DNA of 64,000 nt from Nannochloropsis salina CCMP1776 (taxonomy: Eukaryota; Sar; Eustigmatophyceae; Eustigmatales; Monodopsidaceae). The notes under the pieces were generated by a model. The model had not been told where the DNA came from. It saw only the letters and a program-made list of their open reading frames with translations, and did no database searches. Both the position numbers and the translations under genes were made by a program. The stretch spans positions 304,680-368,679 of the forward strand of contig SDOX01000158.1 of the NCBI GenBank assembly GCA_004565275.1. Reading direction: 5' to 3'. Of this stretch, positions 1-9,438 are shown piece after piece; position 1 is the first letter of the stretch, and every line of letters starts with the position of its first letter.

Positions 1-995
1 CCTGCGCCTCCCCCGTCAGTGGGAAGGAGTGTCCAAGTCCCTCCCCTCCTCCCTGCCCGCCCACTTCTGGCCCCTCCCCCGCGCCTACTCGAGAGCTTTC
101 CTCCTTTCCTCCTCTCCCCTTCCCCGCGCTCGCCTTTTTCGCTCCTTTCGGACCCGTCGGCTTCGGCCCCTCCCTCCCTCGCTTCCTCCCCCCCTTCCTC
201 CTCAGGGACGCCCCCCCCGCCCCCCCCTGGCGGCCACGGCGGGACCTCTGTCCCGGCCGTGCAGGTGCTGCTACTCCGGTCCGTCTCGCTCAGGGTCGAG
301 GAGCTCCTCCACATGGCCGGATCCGATGCAAACGGGGGAAAGAAGGACCCGGACACAAAGGGAGCCAGGGAGGGAGGGAGGGCCGTGGAGGGCGGGACGG
401 AGGGCGGGACGGAGGGCGGGACGGAGGGCGGGAAGGAGGCCGACAGGCTCCCGTCCGAGACCCTGAAAGCCTTGGTCTCGCCTGACCCCGCGCTTTCGAC
501 CCCATTCCAGATACTCCCGGAATCCTCCCCTTTCACCGCCTTCACTCCCCGTCGCAGCCCGGCCCCCCCCAGGGCCTTCTTCTTCCTTCCCCGCTCGCCC
601 CCTCCGCCCTGCCTGCCCCTGCCCCGCGGTCGGGTCCCACTGCTTGTGCTGCAGCTGCCGTTGCTTTGGACACTGGTACAGGTGCTAGGCTGCCGGCTTA
701 TGGCAAGCATGGGGTCGAGCGGGAGGGAGGGAGGGCTGCAGCTTGGCGCGTGGGCAGGCTGGGCGGGGGACAGGGCCTGTTGGTGCAAGTTCTCTCCCCC
801 TACCACCTTACTCCACATGCTGTCCATTTCCACGTCCGTGAGAACGCCCTGCGCCAGGAATTGGTCCATGCCACCCACCTCTCCGGCTCCAAACACGTCC
901 TCGTCCAAACCACACAGAAGGTCGGCTTCATCGTCGGCATTCATGAATTGGAGGGGCACGCCTTCAGGCACGAGGGCCGGTGGTGAGGATGCCAT
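1..995 (-). CDS. Ser/Pro/Gly-rich protein with acidic N-terminus, partial (runs off left edge)
   Basis: On the minus strand an ATG at 995 opens a frame without any stop to base 1, at least 331 codons, so the 3' part lies outside the window. The first 70 residues are acidic and well mixed (start MASSPPALVPEG; then NADDEADLLCGLDEDVF and a run rich in D, E, M), which resembles a transactivation region. The rest is low-complexity Ser/Pro/Gly/Arg sequence. It includes a PPSV repeat coded by a 12-base tandem repeat at about 397-434. The plus-strand frame over the same bases (19-1065) is even lower in complexity. I do not recognise a family. The length of the open frame is partly explained by GC-rich composition, so the call is moderate; the acidic start argues for a real gene. 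Confidence 0.45.
   Translation of the reverse strand, partial: MASSPPALVPEGVPLQFMNADDEADLLCGLDEDVFGAGEVGGMDQFLAQGVLTDVEMDSMWSKVVGGENLHQQALSPAQPAHAPSCSPPSLPLDPMLAISRQPSTCTSVQSNGSCSTSSGTRPRGRGRQGGGGERGRKKKALGGAGLRRGVKAVKGEDSGSIWNGVESAGSGETKAFRVSDGSLSASFPPSVPPSVPPSVPPSTALPPSLAPFVSGSFFPPFASDPAMWRSSSTLSETDRSSSTCTAGTEVPPWPPGGGGGGVPEEEGGEEAREGGAEADGSERSEKGERGEGERRKGGKLSSRRGGGARSGRAGRRGGTWTLLPTDGGGA
394..434. repeat. 12-bp tandem repeat (gggacggagggc, about 3.5 copies)
   Basis: The unit gggacggagggc is repeated head to tail, the last copy degenerate (gggaaggaggc). It sits in the minus-strand open frame and encodes a repeated Pro-Pro-Ser-Val block. The 12-base period keeps the frame. Confidence 0.8.
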
Positions 996-1442
996 GGCTG
1001 TAGAGGAAGCCCCGGGCGCACTGTCTAGTCTACGCTTTACTCTTATACCTAGCAGTCATTTGTAGCCCAAAATTCTAAAGTGATAACGGCCTAACCTGTG
1101 GGGATGAAATTCAACGTGAGGAAGGAAAGCCATCGATTGATTTTATTAGATTCAATATGCCTCATTTCAATGTCTACATGATGTTACGTGCCCATCTCTG
1201 GCCCACAGAGTCGAAAGCCATCTTTGAAAAAGTCATTCTGGAAGGATTGAACCCCTTTTTGTACACCGGAAAGGGGGTGTATTACTTGTTTGGAGAGGAG
1301 AGCGCTATTGCAAATGCGAGCTGCCAAGCGGCGGTGCAAAATCGGAGCAATTGCTTGCATGCAATGATTTTTCATACGCCATGGATGTTGTCAGTACGGC
1401 AGATAATACAGTTACGCCCTGATTGCAAGCGCATATGCATTT
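996..1442. other. Intergenic, no gene seen
   Basis: Non-coding by eye. It would hold the promoter of the minus-strand gene starting at 995. A plus-strand frame at 1157-1492 (111 aa) has no family features and overlaps the candidate minus-strand frame, so I do not call it. Confidence 0.4.
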
Positions 1443-1847
1443 TTACTGCGTTGCGCTTTCTTGCATCACGAGATGCGAAGGGACTTGAATGACCTCCAGA
1501 AAACCTGACAAAGTCGCCGCAACGAGCACAAAAACCACACCCACAGCCACATATAGCGTATCGTACATAATTAAGTGATGATGAAATAGTGCTTCCAGCC
1601 ATGCAGGCGTCGACCCGGTCGTTTTAATTGCCGAGAAAGGGGCAGGAAATGATGCTTCTCGGGGCAGGAGAAGCGCCGCGGGCGAGGGGGAAGGAAGGGG
1701 GAAAGAAGGGAGAGAGGGAGATAATGTTGACCGTCTCCACGACATCCCGCACGCCTTCGCATGCCTCGCGAAGAGTTTGTCATCGTACCAGTTTGGCAGA
1801 CGTCTAATCACTAAGTGCGCTCGTTGACGCCGACGGGGGCTTTGCAC
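1443..1847 (-). CDS. Possible small C-terminally membrane-anchored protein, uncertain
   Basis: Minus-strand frame of about 134 codons that opens with GTG rather than ATG, so a true start would need an upstream exon; an AG at the ...CACTTAG site near 1810 could be an acceptor. The start region (RRLPNWYDDKLFARHAKACG) looks like ordinary protein, the middle is a Ser/Pro/Leu stretch that could be an unspliced intron, and the end holds a clear hydrophobic helix (DTLYVAVGVVFVLVAATLSG) followed by about 20 residues. It could be a tail-anchored membrane protein. I recognise no family and rate it as a candidate only. Confidence 0.27.
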   Translation of the reverse strand: MQSPRRRQRAHLVIRRLPNWYDDKLFARHAKACGMSWRRSTLSPSLPSFPLPSPSPAALLLPREASFPAPFSAIKTTGSTPAWLEALFHHHLIMYDTLYVAVGVVFVLVAATLSGFLEVIQVPSHLVMQESATQ

Positions 1848-2807
1848 GGCATTGACTTGGGAGTGAAGAGGAGGTTAGTGATATAAACGCCCGGTTGTCA
1901 TCGAGCGTTGAGAGGTCGCCATTCATATCATGCACGCCTTCCATGCTCACAACATACTGGCTGCATACTGCAGGGCATGCTCACTCTAGGATAGAGAGAA
2001 GCGATTCTTTTGTGGTGCCAGTGCGGTGAAGACGAGGGAAACAAGGGCCTGCATGACGGACAACCTCTCCATCGTGCATAGCCCTTTTCCTTGCTGTCTC
2101 TCGTCGAATTATAGGGACTGTTTCGCTGGAAAGGGTGCACTTATTTGTCTGCACGCTATACAGAGATGCTGTTACCTGAAGAGGCGCTCGTGTCGGAGTC
2201 AATCTCCATTTTTCTCGCGGTACAATATTTGTGGTTCGAGGCCCTTTAGTCTTCATGCAGGCTTTCGACCAATACCGTTCGAGACACCAATCTGAGATGC
2301 TATGGCATGTTCTTGTGTTTATGTTGATGAGATCACATGGCAATGCCGTTCATTGTCCGTGTGAGGAATGCGTCGGTAATGCTTACCATTTTTGCAGCGG
2401 CAGCCATGCAGACGCGAACATGGGAGACCCTGTTATTTGCTCTTTATCCCCATGGACGCGGTGGCGTACCTTGCTTGTCGCGTTTGTACAGAAATGTGTA
2501 TGTGTTGCTGTCCTCCAGCATTGTGTGAGGCATGCACAGATGGCCCTATCAATGGGATCTGGCCTGGCCGAGTGCCACTGTCAGACGTGCTCATCAAAGA
2601 ATATGTTCATCTCCTCACAGGCGCGAGGACAGCGTACGTGCCGAAACACCCTGGATTTGTCGCACCGCCTCCTTTCATCGAGAGCAGAAGCTTCTTTGGC
2701 CTTTTCCGACCCCCTGTGCCCGATCTTCTTTGCCTCTTCTTTCCCTTCCTTCCCCCCTCGACAGAGGGAAATCTGGACTTTCCACGCAAGGACAAGATTA
2801 CGTGAAA
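1848..2807. other. Intergenic upstream of the RRM gene
   Basis: Mixed-composition sequence with several overlapping plus-strand frames (2231-2980, 2337-2528, 2392-2805), none with domain-like content. Pyrimidine-rich sequence from about 2700 to 2760 precedes the RRM start codon and is probably 5' UTR or promoter. Confidence 0.4.
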
Positions 2808-3660
2808 ATGGGGGACATTCCACCGAACCAGACGTTATACGTGCAAAACCTGAACGAAAAGTTGAACAAAGTTTCCCTGAAAAAACTCTTGTACCTCGCC
2901 TTCTCCGCCTACGGGCGTGTCATCGACATTGTCGCCTGCCGTGGCGAGTCCCTCCGGGGACAGGCCTGGGTCGTGTTTGACTCCGTGGGCAGTGCCACGA
3001 CTGCGTTGAGGAGCTTGCAAGGTTTCCCCTTTCTGGGCAAAGCGATGCGCATCCAGTTCGCGAAGGGCAAGAGCAACGCGGTGGCCCTCAGGGAAGGCAC
3101 CTACGAGCTAGGGAGCAAACGGCGCAAGCGAGGGGAGAAAGACGGAAAGAAGAAGGAGGAAAGCCAAAAGCTCAGCGGATCAAGAGAGGAGGGGAAGCGA
3201 GGAATAGAAGCAGAGGCGGAGGAGCACGTCGCGGGAATGGCGCTGGCGGCAGGGGAAGTGAGCAGCATGCTGATGGCCCAGGAGCTACCTACAGAGTGCA
3301 CGGAGGAGGTGAGGAGGAGAAGACGTGTGCAGCTGGGACGATTATCTGAAGCCGGGAGCAGATACAGGCAGTACGATGAGATTAGATTGTGGGCGAAATG
3401 GTCGAGGTAGTTTGCTTCTCGTGCCACATCTCGCATGGGTATCCTCTCACCCTTTCCTTTCTTTCCCACCCTGCATACAGATGTTGGCTGTCCTGTTCAG
3501 ACGTTTCGCCGGCTTCCACGAGATTCGATTGGCGGGTCAACGCGGCATTGCTTTCATTGAATTTCGGGACGAAGTATCTGCACGTACCGCCTTTCAAGCG
3601 TACAACGGATTCAAACTCTCTCAAACCGACGCGCTCAAATTGACTTACGCGAAGAGGTGA
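2808..3660 (+). CDS. SNRPB2: U1A/U2B''-type spliceosomal snRNP protein, two RRMs
   Basis: Binds a stem-loop of U1 or U2 snRNA through its N-terminal RRM as part of the nuclear spliceosome. Two exons fit: 2808-3308 and 3481-3660, joined by a 172-bp GT-AG intron in phase 0, giving 226 residues (family about 225-280). RRM1 is near residues 7-85: RNP2 LYVQNL, then NEKLNKVSLKKLLY and RNP1 RGQAWVVF, ending with MRIQFAKGKS, all very close to U1A/U2B''. A Lys/Arg/Glu-rich linker follows. RRM2 spans the intron: MAQELPTECTEE joins to MLAVLFRRFAGFHEIRL and ends with LKLTYAKR. The intron splits RRM2 between helix 1 parts, which supports the splice. Whether it is U1A or U2B'' (or one protein doing both jobs, as in several lineages) cannot be told by eye. 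The start ATG follows an AAAATGG context. Confidence 0.9.
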
Positions 3661-3736
3661 TACGGCGACATGAGGGGACGTGAGCGGTTAAGAGAGGGGT
3701 GTGGATGAAGTGAGGAACAATCCATGTCATAGTCAT

Positions 3737-3742
3737 AATAAA
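3737..3742 (+). terminator. AATAAA, possible poly(A) signal of the RRM gene
   Basis: AATAAA lies about 80 bases after the stop of the RRM gene, a sensible place for 3'-end formation. Poly(A) signals are loosely conserved in algae, so this is tentative. Confidence 0.35.
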
Positions 3743-3958
3743 TCGGCATGCCTCAACGCAACAAGCGACAGATGAAGCCATGTCTTAGCTATGAAGGATA
3801 TTAGTGTGTCCTTGGCCCATTTCTTTACTAGCAGTTGCCTTCGTGATTGTGTATGGAGCAAGCATGGCTTCCGGCTTGTTGCTTTTAAGATCAGGCGTGA
3901 AAAATATGTTAACTTTCGAAAATTGAGTCTTGATCATTTTGGGATGGAGACTACAATT

Positions 3959-4020
3959 CATGCACGCAAATAAAGCCTCGCCATGTTTTCATGCACGCAA
4001 ATAAAGCCTCGCCATGTTTT
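3959..4020. repeat. Perfect 31-bp tandem duplication
   Basis: Two identical head-to-tail copies, 3959-3989 and 3990-4020, beginning catgcacgcaaataaagcct. Each copy contains AAATAAAG, and a third TAATAAAG follows at 4021. The duplication is intergenic and looks recent because the copies are identical. Confidence 0.9.
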
Positions 4021-4884
4021 TAATAAAGTTTATACTGATCCCCCTACGCAGCAAAAGGTTGTATAACGTGGACTTTATTTTACCCTTATCGAAAAGGTTT
4101 CCGGTGATGTCGGTATAGATTTATTTATCGAATTTCTTACCATGCGTATGACAGCAAAGAGGTGGTCGATGAAGAATAATTCCACAACTCGACAAAAATG
4201 ACTTCGTTTGCCAAGGTTGATTTCCACCGAATAGCAGTGAGCACATCCTCTCAATACATCAGCGTTGATAAATGTGTAGAAGCCACCTCTGGCTGCTTTG
4301 ACGGAAGAATAGCTCAGTGGTTGCTCATCTCGTGCGTGAAAGTGCCTCGGAAGCCTCACGTCGTCGGGCCGCGTGAGAGTATCGGATTGCAGTGGTTCGA
4401 GTCCTCAAGGAGTCGAATGCAATTCTCCGCCTGTCCCTGGTTCCATCTTCGAGGACGTGAGCATCTCCACACGTCTAGAAGCTAACAGTGCGACTCCGGG
4501 TTCTTCCTCTTTCTTTTTTAGATGGTTGTGTTAAAATCGGGATGATGCGTGTGATCAGCTTCTCTATGATTATCCGATCACCGAGATGGCGCGTGTGGGA
4601 ATTGCTACCCGTTCGGACGGCCCATACAGGCTGCATTTACGGCACGTAAAAAAAATCATCACAACCACGGTGCTGAACGATTCTGTTTGTGCCGAAGAAG
4701 CGGTATCAAACGTCAAGAAAATAATGCTCTTGCCAAGTGTGGCGTATCTATCTAGCGGCCTGGTGTGGGCATAAATACGACGCTTACGCGTTGCTTCGCG
4801 TTGTTGCGCGTGGCTTGGTATGCTTATGTTCATTCTCTAATCTACAGGGCACTTTTGAAGAGGAATGCAAGGACCACAATTCAA

Positions 4885-6117
4885 TCACTTGCTTGCTATA
4901 TCTCTGGTTTCGGGGACGTCAAAGTGTCCTTGAAAGCGGCATTCCACCAACATCACCGGTCCCCCCACAATGGCTTTCAAGGCTAAGGACACGGCTTTCT
5001 CGACCGGCTGTCCAGTTTTCGACACGAACAAGAAGGTCAGGGGCACGCTCAAGAGATTTGCCAGTATTCCCACCTCAGCAGCGAGCTGAATATAGGACAG
5101 AAGGGAGGGCGTAAGGAAACCACGATCAAGCGCGCCTGACGTTGCTTTGCCCCAAGCCACGGCCATGTCGAGGAGGAGCAGCGCGCTGTACAGCTTACTC
5201 GGGTTGGAAAGCGCCAAGTATTTCCAAACATCGCTCTTGACCTTGGGTGCGGGCGAGGCAGTAGTGTCCAGTTTCCCTTTCTTCCACTGGGCGGGATCCA
5301 AGCCGTCTGTCTCGTATCGCCAGGATTCAGGGCCTGTCCTGAGAACCTCTCTGCCCAACGCTGCCACGGGTGCCTGGCCCTTCCGTCCTTCCTCCCCACC
5401 GGCTTTGCCCACCGAGGCCGAGACTTTGTCTGACAAAGTACCCAACTTAGCCTCCAAAGCCGCCCCCAGGGCCAGACCGCCTGTCTGTTCCACCCGGGGG
5501 GGATGGTCCCCGTTGACGGCGAAGATGGCCGCAAAGGCCCTAAAACCGCCTTGTTCCATGATAGGCAGTACCAGATAATCAAAGCCGTATCGGCGGAGGT
5601 CGCTGTACAGGTCTCTATCGATCAAGGCACCCCGGCGTCGAATCCGTTTCTGCTCTTCATCGGCGAGGCCCAGGTAGTTCCGGAGGGGATTCCCGGATTT
5701 TTCTTCCAAAAGCCGGCGCTCCTCAGCCGCTCGGACCGTGAAGAAAACCTCCAGCTCATGTTTGATATTTTCAACGTCGGACCAGTATCCTTCAGGCGCC
5801 CCGGGGCCCATGCGCTCCTCCTCTCTGACCGCTCTCCCTACCCCATCACTCGCGTCCACAATAGGATCGTCTGCGGACGACTGGGATGAGAAGAAGGCTT
5901 GTGACACGAGCCTCGATGGTCGTGGGAGTGCATCGGCGGGCCCGTGGGCGGGCTGAAGGGATTGTAGGAGATGGCGGGGGACGAGGGAGGGGGACGAGAC
6001 AATGGACAGGAGGGGCCTCCATGCCAGGGTACAGCCAGCAATGGACGCGAGTAGGAAGAGCGGGCGTAGTATTTTTCCTGCTGGACGCTTATGACATCTT
6101 GGGCTTTGAGGAAGCAT
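4885..6117 (-). CDS. Putative plastid-targeted membrane protein, unknown function
   Basis: Single-exon frame of 410 residues. The N-terminus has a basic start, a hydrophobic core (LRPLFLLASIAGCTLA) and an A-W junction (TLAWRP) followed by a Ser/Arg/Pro-rich stretch, which fits bipartite targeting to a secondary plastid. The middle (about 100-230) is charged and probably soluble: SDVENIKHELEVFFTVRAAEERRLLEEKSG, then IDRDLYSDLRRYGFDYLVLPIMEQGG. The C-terminal third carries two hydrophobic segments (around YSALLLLDMAVAWG and VGILANLLSVPLTFLFV) and ends with a hydrophobic-then-polar tail. It reads like a conserved algal thylakoid or envelope protein, but I do not recognise the family. No introns are needed. 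The region downstream is the convergent gap with the RRM gene; its promoter lies in the AT-rich gap at 6118-7500. Confidence 0.7.
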   Translation of the reverse strand: MLPQSPRCHKRPAGKILRPLFLLASIAGCTLAWRPLLSIVSSPSLVPRHLLQSLQPAHGPADALPRPSRLVSQAFFSSQSSADDPIVDASDGVGRAVREEERMGPGAPEGYWSDVENIKHELEVFFTVRAAEERRLLEEKSGNPLRNYLGLADEEQKRIRRRGALIDRDLYSDLRRYGFDYLVLPIMEQGGFRAFAAIFAVNGDHPPRVEQTGGLALGAALEAKLGTLSDKVSASVGKAGGEEGRKGQAPVAALGREVLRTGPESWRYETDGLDPAQWKKGKLDTTASPAPKVKSDVWKYLALSNPSKLYSALLLLDMAVAWGKATSGALDRGFLTPSLLSYIQLAAEVGILANLLSVPLTFLFVSKTGQPVEKAVSLALKAIVGGPVMLVECRFQGHFDVPETRDIASK

Positions 6118-7500
6118 GTGTATTGAGAGGGCGACGGCAGCTCAATGTGCGTTTAATCACGTCGCAAAGTTAGGAGGATTAGGTGAGCCGCAGTTTCTGC
6201 CGTAAAAATCCCACAGGTGTCCACCTTGACACCTATGTGCACGAATATTGTTTGAAAAGGCTTGCCATTAATCATAACCAAAACATACGTCGAAATTGAC
6301 ATGAACATTGTGTCAAACACTCGTTGCGAGTAATTCAATTCTCAGACTTTACGCGGGAGGACCTGATAGAATACCCTCCTAGCGCGACCTGCCCCCAGCA
6401 AAGGGTGCGGTTGCTGAGCTGCAAGATCACAAATAGTACTGTTTTGATTTAAACAACATAATTCTTCACAATTCTCTCCCTAGGGCATGGAAAAGTGTTC
6501 GGAGCCGTCGAGACGCTTTATTACCGTCGCAACAGGAGCCCATCGTTGATAAATTGATGTCGGCTCCGTAATACTGCACGATGATGTACGGGAGGTGAAT
6601 TCATGGCAGCACACACTCATAAAAAGCCAAATGCGACAAAGGCGGCAGTGGCCTAGTTGATGTCTGGTTCATCGACACGTCCGCGAGTAGCAATATCCAC
6701 TTGGCAAGTCTCGCTAATCCTGTGAGAACCCCATCCCAGTCCCTTTCAGGCAACACTGACATGGACAGAGCACACCGCATTTTACTAAGAGGATTTATGG
6801 AGATTTGTATGAACCGTCAAGGCGAAAAAGAATCAGCTTGAAAAGCTGGTTTTGGTTCATCTCCCATAGTTGTAATACATCTATTCTGGCTGGTAACCTC
6901 CCCCCGGCCTTGGTAGAAAACTGTATCATTACCATGATAGATTTTCGGTTTTAATAACTCTAAGTATACTTTTGGTTGTTCTTTATCTATCATGCGTATA
7001 TTCTAGCCCTGTTCGACAATGATTCGGCTTGTGTCAGAATAATCCACACTCCTTTGTACCTGTTTACGTTCCCTAAAATATGCAACTGGTAAAATCCCAA
7101 TTAATGTCTTTTCTTAGAAACACGCTTGACATATTACGATACGAAATTGTGAGACCATTTTCAAAATCGTTGCATTATAGTTCGGCATTGCTTCACGCAA
7201 GCAAAATGAATTGAGGTAGTATTTCACAGCATATAGACATGAGAAAGAACGAATATTCTATTTTCCAATACCAGTATTTGAAAGGTTGAACGAGCACCCT
7301 GTTTTGTGCTTAGCAAACACACATCATAAATATTTTTTGCTCCATGCCATTTCTCGCCCTATGGTACATTATTTGATTTCCTCGGAAAAGGTGCCATCCT
7401 ATTTTAAAAAAAGGGTCACTGGATTTACAAAGAGAGCATTTCATCGGCTATTTGACCTATCACACGCAGTAGAGACGGAGCGCAGGGAAAAATCTAGCGA
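6118..7500. other. AT-rich gap without a gene
   Basis: About 1.4 kb, clearly richer in A/T than the genes on either side, with only short frames. It holds the promoter of the minus-strand 410-aa gene and the 3' flank of the RAP-related frame. I found no tRNA, repeat array or domain-like frame. Confidence 0.5.
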
Positions 7501-9438
7501 TCAAGGGAAACGTTGCCAAAAACGGGTACCAGGGTCATAAATGTCCTCCCAGGCTCGCAGTTGTGCAATCACCGACGCTTTTTCTCTCACAGTCAATGCA
7601 ACCCGTTGCTTGTACAGTTCGTTGGTCAACATCATTAGAAATGCCCGGGTCGGACGGGGCTGGAGCATCAACGATGGTCTCCGCAGCAATTTCTGTCGCC
7701 TGATCGTGCATGGCTCTTGTCTCCATGCCCCTTCCGTCATGCTTCTCACGGGCAGCTCGTACAGCAAGAATTTGACCAAAGCCGAGGGTGACATGGATCG
7801 CAGCCGCCGACGGACATCTTTGATCAGAGGCCATTGGGGCGATTTTCGGCGGTCCCGCTGATTACTGACGTCTTCTTCGTGCTCTCCATCTGCCGGTGCA
7901 CGGAGGGTAAGCACGGCCAGATCGGAGAGTGGTAAAGATTGACTGATGTGAGGCTTGCCTGCGGCCTCTACGATGCTGGTTATCAAACGCTCTCTTGTCG
8001 GCTGGGTCGTAAGGGAGGATATTCCTGTTCTCATTGCTTTAATTCCGTCCTGGTACGGACTGAAGGAAGAAGGAAGGAACGAGGGCAGGCCGACATCGGA
8101 GCTGGGAAGAGCATTGGCATGGCAAGCTCTCGAATCAAGGGAGGTGGCAAGAACATAGCCAGCTTCTTCAAAAAGTGCAATGGCCCGAACGAAGGAGACA
8201 AGATCCCGCGGTGAAAGCAAGTGGAGTTGGCCCAAGCTACCTTGAACGAGCGCATCCACGGCAGCGAAAACCCCCTCGGTGGAGGGTAAAATGGACGTGG
8301 CAGCGGTGGGAAATGGGGAAGTTAGCTCCCAGCGCTGTGAGGTTGGCATCGAGGGGGAGCCAGGGAGCATGCACGACGAATCTGTCCGTGGGAGGGTAGC
8401 AGGAGGCGTGGATCCCCGTAGACAAATCATCGTGAGGCTCGTCAGCACCGACACTAGCGCCGACGCGTCCAACTGCCCTCGGGAAATCATCGTCTGAATC
8501 CGCGAGGCCGACACCGGCAAGGACAAAGAACGGTACCCAAGCCTGGAAATGGCGTGAAGGAAGGTCACAAGGCTCCAGGAGGTCATGAGGACCTCCGGGT
8601 AGCGTGCTGAGGACAAATCGATGCCACAAGGCACGTCTCTGTCCCCTGTGGAACTCTTCGGGGCCGAGTACCGCATCGCTTTCCCTGGCAAGGCTCTTGT
8701 CCCACCGTCCTGTTTTCCCGTTTCCTCTTCTGCTCTAGCCATCGATCTCTGCTCTAATTCCGCCACGCGTGCTATGGCAGCCTCCGCCACGGCAAGCATT
8801 TCCCTCTCGGTCTCGCAGATATTGTCGTCCGCACACCCGTCCCCTCCCTTCTCGCCACTTTCTTCCAACGTGCCTTCGTAAAATGGTATCATTGCCTCGA
8901 TCAACAGGGCTAATGCTGGGAAATCTGCCTGACCAATAATCGCCAGGGCCTGTGTGCTGTTTCCAAACAATCCAGCAGGACCCCCGACCCATTGGTGGCA
9001 CATATTGACACTCTCCTTCTTCTGTCTCGTTTTGCTGCTGATGCTACCGGAAATGCCACTCTCCCTGTTCCCAAAGCTGTCAATGTCACTATCGATAATA
9101 GTGCCATTACTGCTACTGTTGCTCAAGTAGTTGATGGTGGTAGCGTTGCCGTCGGTGCCATGCATCCTGTGGTCCGCATTGCGGTCATTCCATGCACGAA
9201 GTCCAGCTTTGTTGGAACGACGAGAAAGACGAGGCTGGGGGGCACGCGTGGAAATCCGAGCCAAGCGGGTCAAGGCCGTCGCAAAATGCGACGCGTCCAG
9301 GAAGCTGCTACGATGTCCTTGCCTGGCTTCCTGCACCACGGCCAACACCTCTTGAGGTGACCTGCTCACTAAAAGGCGCTTGCTCAGCTCCCATGTCTGC
9401 ATTTCCACGTCCAAATACGTTGTCTTCCCCTGTTCCAT
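7501..9438 (-). CDS. Helical-repeat (RAP/FASTK-like N-terminal half) protein
   Basis: The open frame runs from 9687 to 7501; the part that looks like protein starts at the ATG at 9438 (MEQGKTTYLDVEMQTWELSK), about 645 residues. The stretch ELSKRLLVSRSPQEVLAVVQ followed by HFATALTRLARIS matches the opening of the helical repeats in RAP-domain and related organellar RNA-binding proteins (helical pairs with a short 'S-P-x-E-L/V-L' and a 'TALxRLA' step). More helices of this kind follow (SWSLVTFLHAISRLGYRSL; PRDLVSFVRAIALFEEAGY; SPSALVKFLLYELP). It ends with LRAWEDIYDPGTRFWQRFP and has no RAP domain of its own. The neighbour upstream on the same strand carries a RAP domain but few helices. These may be two genes, or exons of one gene in an unusual order. 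Likely role, by family: organelle RNA binding, processing or translation. Confidence 0.55.
   Translation of the reverse strand: MEQGKTTYLDVEMQTWELSKRLLVSRSPQEVLAVVQEARQGHRSSFLDASHFATALTRLARISTRAPQPRLSRRSNKAGLRAWNDRNADHRMHGTDGNATTINYLSNSSSNGTIIDSDIDSFGNRESGISGSISSKTRQKKESVNMCHQWVGGPAGLFGNSTQALAIIGQADFPALALLIEAMIPFYEGTLEESGEKGGDGCADDNICETEREMLAVAEAAIARVAELEQRSMARAEEETGKQDGGTRALPGKAMRYSAPKSSTGDRDVPCGIDLSSARYPEVLMTSWSLVTFLHAISRLGYRSLSLPVSASRIQTMISRGQLDASALVSVLTSLTMICLRGSTPPATLPRTDSSCMLPGSPSMPTSQRWELTSPFPTAATSILPSTEGVFAAVDALVQGSLGQLHLLSPRDLVSFVRAIALFEEAGYVLATSLDSRACHANALPSSDVGLPSFLPSSFSPYQDGIKAMRTGISSLTTQPTRERLITSIVEAAGKPHISQSLPLSDLAVLTLRAPADGEHEEDVSNQRDRRKSPQWPLIKDVRRRLRSMSPSALVKFLLYELPVRSMTEGAWRQEPCTIRRQKLLRRPSLMLQPRPTRAFLMMLTNELYKQRVALTVREKASVIAQLRAWEDIYDPGTRFWQRFP

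Larger units (their letters stand above)
3661..4884. other. Intergenic, convergent 3' ends; Pol III-like boxes near 4310-4404
   Basis: Lies between the 3' end of the RRM gene and the 3' end of the minus-strand 410-aa gene. Apart from the 31-bp duplication, it contains a box-A-like TAGCTCAGTGG at 4310-4320 and a box-B-like GGTTCGAGTCC at 4394-4404, followed about 110 bases later by a T run near 4511-4517. No tRNA cloverleaf folds by hand. No convincing protein gene was seen. Confidence 0.4.

Noticed and set aside
19-1065. 348-codon plus-strand frame at the left edge
   Set aside because: Low-complexity Pro/Ser/Leu sequence throughout; the minus-strand frame over the same bases has a better, mixed start.
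1157-1492. 111-codon plus-strand frame
   Set aside because: No motif or family feature and it overlaps the minus-strand candidate.
2231-2980. 249-codon plus-strand frame upstream of and overlapping the RRM gene
   Set aside because: It runs into the RRM gene in a different frame and has no domain-like sequence.
4303-4420. tRNA gene
   Set aside because: D-stem, T-stem and acceptor stem do not pair at normal tRNA distances; kept only as a Pol III-like observation.
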